Source: Ferruginibacter sp.
GTDB lineage: Bacteria > Bacteroidota > Bacteroidia > Chitinophagales > Chitinophagaceae
DNA: 6,496 nt
Assembly: GCA_025362765.1 (NCBI GenBank)
Contig: JANYFI010000259.1
Span: 1 to 6,496 of the forward strand
Direction of reading: 5' to 3'
Shown: piece by piece, positions 1 to 6,496 of the stretch
Position numbering within the stretch: position 1 is the stretch's first letter
How the letters are laid out: the number at the start of each line of letters is the position of its first letter
Made by a program: the position numbers and the translations under genes
The notes under the pieces: generated by a model
What the model was told of the DNA's origin: nothing
What the model saw: the letters and a program-made list of their open reading frames with translations, nothing else
Database searches by the model: none

Positions 1-537
1 ATTACCTCCATACCAGGCCCAATTTGGCTGACTGGATGAGCCATCTCCATTTACCAAGGTGACCGGCACGTCTCCCGGCGTTGGGTTTGCATCTGTACCA
101 TTCCAAAAATACACATCGCTTACACTGCCGGCGGGTGCACGGATGATGTTGGGTGAAAGGTCTTTGATATACTGCATCAACGATGGCTGGGTTACAATTT
201 GTCCCATCCACAGGTTGGAGTTATTGCCAAAAACCAGTGGTGAAGTTTTTACCAACACATTGTTGACGTTAATAGTAAGGCTATCCGAAGGTAAAGCAGC
301 AGGTACCACACCATCAACAGTTGCAGGCACTGCAAAAGTTCTGCCTGTCCATCCATTTTGAAAAAAACCGATGGTTGCAGCTACTGCCGGATCAACCGGA
401 TTGTATACTGAATCTACACCTGTTGAACCTCCGTTATTCCCCGTGCTTCCTGCTGGCGAACTATTTTTTTTGCAGGAAGTACATACCAACATACCAACAA
501 AGCCTGCCACCAGGTAAATGCTATTATTTTTTTTCAT
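1..537 (-). CDS. Putative surface glycoside hydrolase lipoprotein (clan GH-A-like), 3'-truncated by the window edge
   Basis: The N-terminal 179 residues of a larger protein are open to the left edge, in frame to base 1. The ATG at 535-537 gives a type II signal peptide (MKKNNSIYLVAGFVGMLV) with probable lipid-attachment Cys22 in CTSCKK, then a low-complexity Ser/Gly/Asn linker (26-39, SSPAGSTGNNGGST), as in many surface-tethered Bacteroidota enzymes. After a short segment (IGFFQNGWTGRTFAVPA, 56-72) comes TINVNNVLVKTSPLVFGNN (88-106) and then LSPNIIRAPAGSVSDVYFWN (127-146). A first beta-strand ending in FGxN followed by 'lR.P.GS.sD.y.W' resembles the start of the (beta/alpha)8 barrel in clan GH-A glycosidases such as GH51, GH79 or GH39-type enzymes. 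The exact family cannot be assigned because the catalytic Glu residues lie beyond the edge. Ala136 sits where such proteins often have Gly (PGG versus PAG). The gene starts 9 nt after the binding-protein stop, so co-translation is likely. Lipoprotein: confident; hydrolase: moderate. Confidence 0.68.
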   Translation of the reverse strand, partial: MKKNNSIYLVAGFVGMLVCTSCKKNSSPAGSTGNNGGSTGVDSVYNPVDPAVAATIGFFQNGWTGRTFAVPATVDGVVPAALPSDSLTINVNNVLVKTSPLVFGNNSNLWMGQIVTQPSLMQYIKDLSPNIIRAPAGSVSDVYFWNGTDANPTPGDVPVTLVNGDGSSSQPNWAWYGGN

Positions 538-546
538 GCATCAGTT

Positions 547-2049
547 TTATTGTCCCTTTACAATTCGAACGTTGTCAATCGCAATCTTTACACTATTTGC
601 CGGTACGGCATTTTTGGGATCATCATTTGTAATCAAAAAAGCCAATCCTGTTGTTGCATAATCTGAAAACTTTGTAGCCGGGGAACCTGCGGTACTCCAT
701 GCTGTGCTGCTAAAAGTCATACCAGATATTAGATTTGTCAACGGTATGGTAACAGTAACCCATCCATTGGTTTGAAAAGTACCATTTGCGCCTGCATCAG
801 ACCATGGCGCATACCTTGCCATATAAGTATTCCAACCATACCAATCTCCTACGGCAATCCAAATCGCTCCTTTTGTCCAGGGAGTTGGAGAAGATACCTC
901 GAATTTCAACGAATAATTTTTTACGAGTTCGTTTGTATTGGCTACCCATGGAAAATCACTCAATTGCATTAATCCTGAATTCCCTTGCGTTGTTGCATTC
1001 GAAGCTGCAGCCATGGGGCTTTGTTGCCATAATAAACCACTTGCGCCTGTACCACCAGGGAAATTTGCAGTTGTTGTTGGAGCATCATTGTATCCCCCGG
1101 TCCATCCTACAAAGGCCGTGTTATCTGAGGCATATTGATTTTCAAAAGTGGTTAAATAACCAGGAGAGAGATGGCCGATATTAGTAGCAAATGGCTGAGG
1201 TGCCGTTGCGCTTCCCAATGCTCCCTGAATGTGTATGGAATCTGATGTTGTTACACCGTTTGGCACATCAACGCTAAACTCACTTACACTTACCGGAGTG
1301 ATGTTTGTACCCAAAAGCCCACCTGGGAAAGTTACTTTATTAATACGAACGAAGTTACTTCCTTTAAAAGTAATGGTTGATCCACCTATGGCATTTTCGT
1401 TAGAAACAGCCGTTACCGTCATTGGCGGCGGATAAGAAAATGCGGCTGATCCAAAAGTACAAAACACACGTAATGAATCCTGCAATGCCGTGCCAGGTGG
1501 TATAACCGCAGTTATTGTAGTAAATGTTTTATTTACAATGTACGAAAGCGCCGTATCCGCAGCTCCCGGTACAGGAAAGGTGATTTTATTTACCCCTTGA
1601 AAATTATATCCATTTATGTACACCAACGTTCCACTGTTATCAAATGTAATTGAACTGATAGCGGGCGGCGGGAGGTACAATGTAAACGGATAACTAACCT
1701 CACCATGATCTGTAACCAGTTTGATTACACTAGGTACTTTAGGATCGGTGGCCGCCGTTTGTGCGGTTGCCGGGATTGTTAAAATGATGTTGGTGCTGGT
1801 GGCATAACTAGGATTGAAGTAAGCCGCCGTGTCATTAAAAAATACCGCTTTCAACCCTTGCAGGTTTGTTCCCTGTATCACAATTAAATTGCCAGGTATA
1901 GCCTGAACGAAAAAACTGTCACGCTTAGTAGTATCAACCGATCTTACTTTAGTAATTACCGGAGGTCCGTCACCGGCATCATTTTTTTTACAGGCATACT
2001 GAAACAGCATCAGCCCAATAACCAGGATATATATCGAATACTTTTTCAT
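547..2049 (-). CDS. IPT/TIG-repeat surface glycan-binding lipoprotein (SGBP-B-like)
   Basis: A 500-residue lipoprotein likely to stand on the cell surface and hold polysaccharide for the neighbouring hydrolase and the SusC/D pair. The ATG at 2047-2049 gives a short signal peptide with lipobox QYAC (Cys20), then KKND. Three consecutive immunoglobulin-like IPT/TIG modules follow, at about 28-125 (LIVIQGTNLQGLKAVFFND), 128-208 (LVYINGYNFQGVNKITFP) and 209-290 (ITFKGSNFVRINKVTFPGG). The C-terminal 205 residues (about 295-500) form a different, aromatic-rich domain resembling the glycan-binding C-terminal domain of Bacteroidetes SGBP-B proteins (xyloglucan-binding domain type, Pfam PF18329 from memory). 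All ten Trp residues lie here (316, 341, 368, 391, 397, 403, 406, 416, 430, 451), with the cluster GDWYGWNTYMARYAPW at 401-416. No catalytic motif is visible. It lies 21 nt after susD and 9 nt before the next lipoprotein gene. The architecture is confident; the ligand is inferred only as a polysaccharide, possibly a beta-glucan or hemicellulose. Confidence 0.9.
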   Translation of the reverse strand: MKKYSIYILVIGLMLFQYACKKNDAGDGPPVITKVRSVDTTKRDSFFVQAIPGNLIVIQGTNLQGLKAVFFNDTAAYFNPSYATSTNIILTIPATAQTAATDPKVPSVIKLVTDHGEVSYPFTLYLPPPAISSITFDNSGTLVYINGYNFQGVNKITFPVPGAADTALSYIVNKTFTTITAVIPPGTALQDSLRVFCTFGSAAFSYPPPMTVTAVSNENAIGGSTITFKGSNFVRINKVTFPGGLLGTNITPVSVSEFSVDVPNGVTTSDSIHIQGALGSATAPQPFATNIGHLSPGYLTTFENQYASDNTAFVGWTGGYNDAPTTTANFPGGTGASGLLWQQSPMAAASNATTQGNSGLMQLSDFPWVANTNELVKNYSLKFEVSSPTPWTKGAIWIAVGDWYGWNTYMARYAPWSDAGANGTFQTNGWVTVTIPLTNLISGMTFSSTAWSTAGSPATKFSDYATTGLAFLITNDDPKNAVPANSVKIAIDNVRIVKGQ

Positions 2050-2070
2050 ACAAGAATTTTTTTAATGGTT
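2050..2070 (-). other. SusD to IPT/TIG gene spacer and leader
   Basis: This 21-nt gap reads, on the coding strand, AACCATTAAAAAAATTCTTG plus T before the ATG. It has a run of seven A but no Shine-Dalgarno-like motif. It is too short for a terminator plus promoter, so the two lipoprotein genes are very likely co-transcribed. An A-rich leader of this kind is common in Bacteroidota. Confidence 0.5.
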
Positions 2071-3807
2071 TTAATATTGCACTTTGCTAAAATCAAACGC
2101 TACCGGGGCTTCTGAAAGAATGGGCGCCACCAGTAAATCCGATTCGGGATAAGGCAGATCGGCGTTATTGCCGCTCATGGAATAGTGCCTTTCACCCAAC
2201 GTTTGCGGATTGTTGGTATCATCAAAATAAGTTACAAATGGATTGCCATTGTTATAGCTGATGTTATACTGCCCCCTGTTTTGGTTACTGAAATAGGCCA
2301 GCGCATTCGCCTGGTCAAAATAATACCATTGTTTCCAGTCGTACCAGGCATGTCCTTCAAACGCAAATTCAATTTTCTTTTCCTGGAATATATCCGCATA
2401 GCTGATAGAACTTTTAGAAGCGATACCGGCACGGGTTCTTACCGCATTGTAATACTTTAATGCCTCAGGATCAGCAGTAGTTGCAGTGTTACCCAGGATA
2501 GCATCTGCATAAATAAGGTAAACATCAGCCAGCCTGAATATATAAGTACTGATGTTTTCATTTTGCTGTCCGCCCAAACCGAAGTTGTCAGCTGGAGAAC
2601 CAATCACATATTTTTTAACATACGCATGGTCGTTGCCGTAATAAGCACCTGTGGTAACTGGTGAATATATTTTTGCACCTCCTACCGAGTTTGTCGCATT
2701 GTTGAACAAAGTTGTATCTACATGCCAGCCACCATTTGCCGTATTGATATCCGGGTAATTTGTGCCAGGTAAAAAAATCGTTGCTTTGCGGCGAACAGAA
2801 TCTGCCTTGTTAGCGGGGTCCATAAAATATTTGAGCAGGCTTGGTGAAGCACCGAAAGAACCTCCCCAGCCATCGCCTGTTTGCGTAATTTTTGAATCGT
2901 AGGCCAGGTTGGCCTGCATATGATTTTGAACAAACCACTGCCCACTGGGCACCCACAATAATCCAAACAAACATTCAGCTGGTGTTACAGTACCACTAAA
3001 TTTTTTACTGGTGAAAAGATCATAATAATTCGGCAACAAAGTAAGGCCGCTGTTATTGGCTACATCACCAGCATAAAATTTAGCGCTGTCAAGATCTGTT
3101 TGATCACGGGCTCCTCCTGTTTTTCCCAAACCTGACCGCACCAGGTAGGCCCTGGCTAACATGCCTTCAGCGCTCCATTTGGTAATTCTTCCCGGCTGTG
3201 CGGGCAAGGCCGACAAATTATTTTTTGCCCATGTTAAATCATTGATCATAAACTGCCACGCATCGGCCAGGTTATTTCTTTTTATACTTGCATCGCCAAG
3301 CTGGAGGCTATTATCGTGAATAATGGGAACAGCACCCCAGTTTAAAGCCAGAAAATAATAGGCCGAAGCCCTCATAAAATAGCATTCCGCCAATCCGGCA
3401 TTTCTTGCATCCTGGGTTGCACCTGCGCCAGCGTTCCTGATATTATACGCAACTACGTTGGCATTGGCCACCACTGACCAGAGCGCCTGGTAGGCGCTTT
3501 GCAAGGCACCGCTTCCATCGGTGGACGTAACTGAAAAAGTGAGATAGGCGCCTCTTCCGTTGTAGTTATCAGAAAGGCTATTGCCCCCTAATACATCGCC
3601 AATGTATTGAAGAGAGGTGCCATTATAGCCGCCCCAGGACCCATTGTATAAAGGACCGGTACCATTTAAAATATCTGTATTGGATTGATAATAGGTACCA
3701 GCGGTTGGTGAAGCTAATGGCGGGCGGTTTAAATAATCTTTTTTGCATCCCTGCATCGCCAATAGTACTATCAACGTTGTTAGTATTGTTGTTACGTTTT
3801 GTTTCAT
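2071..3807 (-). CDS. SusD/RagB-family nutrient-binding outer-membrane lipoprotein
   Basis: A 578-residue cell-surface lipoprotein, a usual SusD length, expected to cap the SusC-like barrel and bind the incoming glycan. The ATG at 3805-3807 gives a type II signal peptide (MKQN, hydrophobic residues 8-18, lipobox MQGC with Cys21) followed by KKDYLNRPP, a classic SusD opening. The N-terminal SusD-like part (about 22-220) includes AECYFMRASAYYFLALNWG (140-158) and GAVPII, typical of the TPR-like helices. The C-terminal RagB/SusD part (about 280-578) includes YIFRLADVYLIYADAILG (422-439), YYNAVRTRAGI (452-462) and IEFAFEGHAWYDW (479-491). Where many members read EGHRWFDLxRW, this one reads EGHAWYDWKQW, a subgroup variant with Ala487 in place of Arg. 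It ends with PYPESDLLV, close to the usual terminal 'P.pe...n' pattern. It sits between the transporter and the IPT/TIG gene, probably on one transcript. The family is certain; the ligand is unknown. Confidence 0.97.
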   Translation of the reverse strand: MKQNVTTILTTLIVLLAMQGCKKDYLNRPPLASPTAGTYYQSNTDILNGTGPLYNGSWGGYNGTSLQYIGDVLGGNSLSDNYNGRGAYLTFSVTSTDGSGALQSAYQALWSVVANANVVAYNIRNAGAGATQDARNAGLAECYFMRASAYYFLALNWGAVPIIHDNSLQLGDASIKRNNLADAWQFMINDLTWAKNNLSALPAQPGRITKWSAEGMLARAYLVRSGLGKTGGARDQTDLDSAKFYAGDVANNSGLTLLPNYYDLFTSKKFSGTVTPAECLFGLLWVPSGQWFVQNHMQANLAYDSKITQTGDGWGGSFGASPSLLKYFMDPANKADSVRRKATIFLPGTNYPDINTANGGWHVDTTLFNNATNSVGGAKIYSPVTTGAYYGNDHAYVKKYVIGSPADNFGLGGQQNENISTYIFRLADVYLIYADAILGNTATTADPEALKYYNAVRTRAGIASKSSISYADIFQEKKIEFAFEGHAWYDWKQWYYFDQANALAYFSNQNRGQYNISYNNGNPFVTYFDDTNNPQTLGERHYSMSGNNADLPYPESDLLVAPILSEAPVAFDFSKVQY

Positions 3808-3839
3808 AATTATGTTTTATGTAATGCGGTTATTAATTA
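3808..3839 (-). other. SusC-SusD intergenic spacer and SusD translation leader
   Basis: These 32 nt are strongly AT-rich. They begin with a TAA directly after the transporter's TGA, giving a double stop, and end with ATAATT before the SusD ATG. There is no Shine-Dalgarno-like purine block at the usual distance and no convincing hairpin or T-run. This fits Bacteroidota, where initiation usually relies on A/T-rich unstructured leaders, and suggests read-through transcription from the transporter gene into susD. Nothing indicates an internal promoter. Confidence 0.55.
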
Positions 3840-6496
3840 TCAGAAATCCAACGCAAGACTTATTGAATAAGATCTTGTAGAAGGGTAACGGCCTTCATCC
3901 ATACCAACGATATTTACACCGCTATAGTTGTACATGCCAACTTCAGGATCGTAGCCGGTATACTTAGTAATGGTAAATACATTTTGCGCCTGTATAGTAG
4001 CCAATGCCCCTTTAAAAATACGTGTTGCAGAAAGGAACTTTGTTGGTACCCTGTAGCTCAACCGAACGTTTTTTAATTTTACATAAGAACCATCTTCTAC
4101 ATTCCATTGAGATAGTCTTACATTGCCATTGGCATCGCTGCCTGTTGGCCGCTGGATATTGTGACCAGGGTTGGTAAGGCTTACATTTAACGCATCAGCA
4201 GGATCAAGGCTGCTTGGAATGGCAAAATTGGTTGCATTCTGAAAATGGTTACTGTAAGGTCCCGTACCCAATGGCAATGTTTCATTTTCATACCGGGTAA
4301 GGTTTAATAACTGGTTGCCCTGCACTCCTGTAAAAAACACGTTTAGTTCAAAATTTTTATAATCAAACGTTGAGGTAAAATTATAGGTGAACTTAGGCCA
4401 TGGATTACCAATAATGGTACGATCCTTATTATCTATTACGCCATCGCCATTTATATCCTTGAATTTAACATCGCCTACCCACGAACCTTTTACAGGATCG
4501 ATAATCTGTGGAGTTCCCATAGCACCGGTTTGGATGGCGTGACCGGCAATATCTTTATAATCCTGGAAAAGTCCTTCTGCAACATACCCTGTAAACATGC
4601 TTAAAGGTTGTCCAACCTGGGTAAGAAATTCTGCCTGGCGGCTGTTGGTAGAAGAATAATATTGGGTATAGATGGTGGAAACCAATTTAGTTACTTTATT
4701 CCGGTCAAAAGAGAAATTAACGCCTGTTTTCCATTGGAAATCTTTTTTTGAAATATTGACAGTATTAACTGTTACACCAAAACCTTCATTTAACATACCC
4801 CCGTAATTTCTAATTGGCCAGCTCAGTTGACCTCCATACCCGCCGCTAAGGTAACCTCCTAAATATGCCGGACCGGATGCAGCCAAAATAAGATTGGAAA
4901 TCTCTTTGCGGTAAGCATCTGCTATTACTTCAACACGATTATTAAACATGTGTAAATCCAACCCCAGGTTACGCGTTGATTTATCCTGCTCCCACTTTAA
5001 GTCGGGATTAGGAAAGTTAGCGGGTAAGAAACCCGAACCCCAAGGAGTGGCTGTAGGATACAGGTTAGAGTAAATAGCACCACCGGAACCCGCGTTGCCT
5101 GAAAGACCAAATTCGGCCCTCAATTTCAGATCATTGATAAAACTCAAACCTTTCATGAAATTTTCATCAGACAATTTCCAGGCAAGTGAAATTGCAGGAA
5201 AAGTACCAAAACGATTATTGGGTCCAAAGTTTGAACTGCCATCTCTTCTAACCACAAACTGGGCGATATATTTATTGTCATAAATATAATTTAAACGGGC
5301 AAAATACGATTCACTCGCACCGTCGCCACGATAACTACTAGTTGTTTGAGTAAGAGGAGCAGAAACACTTAACTCCTGGATTGAATTGGTGGAATATTTT
5401 TGGCCGTTGCCACTTAATCCCTGGTAGGCGTAATATTGAGCTTCATGCCCAACCATTGCAGAAATAGCATGTTCCTTTATTTTGTAGTCGTATTGCAGCC
5501 TTGTATTAAAAGAAACCCAGTAATTATTACCACTCGATCTTCCACCCAATGTATTGGGGTTTACATAAGCTCCCAATGTATAAGAAGGATTAAAATTAAA
5601 GTTATTGGTAAATGTATAATTGCCGTTTACTTCAGTATGCCAAACCAGGTTTTTAACAGGGGTAATATCAAAATTTAAACCGCCTATCATTCCAAAGGAA
5701 GTATTGTAGTTGTTATTTAACAAAGCAACCGCAACTGGGTTGGTAGTAGAATACTGGGCCTGTGCCAATGAAGGTCCGCCAAATGTACCATCGGCGTTTT
5801 TAACCGGAATGGTTGGGTTTTGCCCCAAGGCTAAATTGATAATATTTCCCTGGAAAGTATTTACTTTTTCCTTAGTAGTAAAGGCGCTTAAATTGGTTCC
5901 AAACTTAAGCCATTTATTGGCCTGATTACTCAGGTTTAGTCTTACTGAACCTCTTTGAAATCCCGATCCTATCGCTACCCCATCCTGGTTAAGATAATCC
6001 CCGGAAAAATAAAAGGTTGATTTATCGGTTCCTCCACTTATTGACAACGAATGTTTTTGTAAACGGGTACGGCGAAACAATTCATTCTGCCAGTTGGTAC
6101 CTTGACCCAATAATGTAGGGTCCGACAATTCAGCAGGTTCCACACCTACGAGTCCCAGTTTTTGCAATTTTTGAATATAGAGTGCATATTGCTGCAAATT
6201 CATAACTGGTAATGGTTTCGGACGGTCCTGAATAGTTTGTAACTCGCTGGCGCTAACTTTTGTCAGGCCAGACTTCCCTTGTTTTGTAGTGATCATCAAT
6301 ACACCATTGGCGCCCGCTGAACCATAAATGGAAGTAGCAGCAGGCCCTTCCAACACGCTAATATTTTCAATATCATCCGGGTTAATACCTGCCAGTTCGT
6401 TGGCTTGGCTCGCACCGGAATTATATGCACCACCGGAAGGTAATCCTGGTCTTATCTGCACACCGTCTATAACATATAATGGCTGGTAATTGCCAG
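3840..6496 (-). CDS. SusC/RagA-family TonB-linked outer-membrane transporter, 5'-truncated by the window edge
   Basis: Outer-membrane beta-barrel that, by family knowledge, imports oligosaccharides using TonB/ExbBD energy, with the SusD-like protein encoded next door as its lid. About 884 codons are visible. The first whole codons read GNYQPLYVIDG (6462-6494), the SusC plug motif, followed by INPDDIENISVLEGPAATSI and then YGSAGANGV. The GTG at 6459-6461 lies inside this conserved plug and cannot be the start; the true start, signal peptide, carboxypeptidase-regulatory-like domain and TonB box are off the right edge. The barrel carries the family's calcium-loop-like DINGDGVIDNKD (4422-4457) followed by IGNPWPKFTYNF, and it ends in Leu-Asp-Phe, a typical terminal beta-strand with final Phe. 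The stop is TGA at 3840-3842, followed at once by an in-frame TAA. A Gly/Tyr-rich loop (YLGGYLSGGYGGQ, 4827-4865) stands out. SusD starts 32 nt downstream. The family call is very secure; the substrate is unknown. Confidence 0.96.
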   Translation of the reverse strand, partial: GNYQPLYVIDGVQIRPGLPSGGAYNSGASQANELAGINPDDIENISVLEGPAATSIYGSAGANGVLMITTKQGKSGLTKVSASELQTIQDRPKPLPVMNLQQYALYIQKLQKLGLVGVEPAELSDPTLLGQGTNWQNELFRRTRLQKHSLSISGGTDKSTFYFSGDYLNQDGVAIGSGFQRGSVRLNLSNQANKWLKFGTNLSAFTTKEKVNTFQGNIINLALGQNPTIPVKNADGTFGGPSLAQAQYSTTNPVAVALLNNNYNTSFGMIGGLNFDITPVKNLVWHTEVNGNYTFTNNFNFNPSYTLGAYVNPNTLGGRSSGNNYWVSFNTRLQYDYKIKEHAISAMVGHEAQYYAYQGLSGNGQKYSTNSIQELSVSAPLTQTTSSYRGDGASESYFARLNYIYDNKYIAQFVVRRDGSSNFGPNNRFGTFPAISLAWKLSDENFMKGLSFINDLKLRAEFGLSGNAGSGGAIYSNLYPTATPWGSGFLPANFPNPDLKWEQDKSTRNLGLDLHMFNNRVEVIADAYRKEISNLILAASGPAYLGGYLSGGYGGQLSWPIRNYGGMLNEGFGVTVNTVNISKKDFQWKTGVNFSFDRNKVTKLVSTIYTQYYSSTNSRQAEFLTQVGQPLSMFTGYVAEGLFQDYKDIAGHAIQTGAMGTPQIIDPVKGSWVGDVKFKDINGDGVIDNKDRTIIGNPWPKFTYNFTSTFDYKNFELNVFFTGVQGNQLLNLTRYENETLPLGTGPYSNHFQNATNFAIPSSLDPADALNVSLTNPGHNIQRPTGSDANGNVRLSQWNVEDGSYVKLKNVRLSYRVPTKFLSATRIFKGALATIQAQNVFTITKYTGYDPEVGMYNYSGVNIVGMDEGRYPSTRSYSISLALDF

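Noticed and set aside
2..211. Minus-strand frame of 69 codons at the left edge
   Set aside because: It is an alternative frame within the hydrolase gene, Arg/Cys/Trp-rich and without recognisable features; the frame reaching base 1 from 537 is continuous and better.
59..632. Two plus-strand open frames (59-361 and 321-632) opposite the putative hydrolase
   Set aside because: Both are antisense shadows. The minus-strand frame gives a coherent lipoprotein signal, linker and conserved motif in the same bases.
786..1184. Plus-strand open frame of 132 codons inside the binding-protein gene
   Set aside because: It lies antisense to a well-supported gene whose domains are recognisable; the translation has no family features, signal or plausible leader.
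3808..3839. Possible terminator or internal promoter between transporter and susD
   Set aside because: The gap is AT-rich with only the small palindrome-like TAATTA; no GC stem followed by a T-run and no room for a full promoter.
5095..5925. Plus-strand open frames at 5095-5283, 5436-5678 and 5710-5925
   Set aside because: All lie antisense to conserved barrel-coding sequence of the transporter and show no protein-like pattern.
3840..6461. GTG at 6459-6461 as the start codon of the transporter gene
   Set aside because: The reading frame continues upstream to the window edge and encodes PLYVIDG, a conserved SusC plug motif, immediately before this GTG. The codon is an internal Val of the motif VIDGVQ.

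Overview
The window looks like part of a Bacteroidota polysaccharide-utilization locus. Everything supportable is on the minus strand, so the genes read from the right edge to the left: SusC-type TonB-dependent transporter (5' end missing), SusD-type lipoprotein, IPT/TIG-repeat surface glycan-binding lipoprotein, and the start of a fourth lipoprotein that looks like a secreted glycoside hydrolase (3' end missing). SusC/SusD pairs, lipoprotein signals ending in Cys-Lys-Lys, AT-rich leaders without an obvious Shine-Dalgarno and moderately AT-rich DNA all point to Bacteroidota. The protein style suggests a Chitinophagaceae-like environmental member, but that lineage call is impression, not proof.

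Layout: 6496-3840 SusC-like, entering the window inside its plug domain; a 32-nt gap; 3807-2071 SusD-like; a 21-nt gap; 2049-547 IPT/TIG glycan-binding protein; a 9-nt gap; 537-1 N-terminal 179 residues of the putative hydrolase. The spacing implies one transcript. The promoter and any regulator must lie upstream of the transporter gene, beyond the right edge. No terminator, RNA gene, mobile element, CRISPR array or plus-strand gene is supported, and no stretch over 300 bases is gene-free.

Inferred working model: the hydrolase and the IPT/TIG protein sit as lipoproteins on the outer cell surface. The former cuts a polysaccharide and the latter holds it through a Trp-rich C-terminal domain. 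The SusD-like lipoprotein forms a lid over the SusC-like barrel, which takes up oligosaccharides with TonB energy. The order SusC, SusD, IPT/TIG binding protein, surface hydrolase resembles xyloglucan- and other plant-glucan-type loci, but the substrate cannot be read from this window. The system type is well known. The least explained part is the hydrolase-like protein at the left edge.
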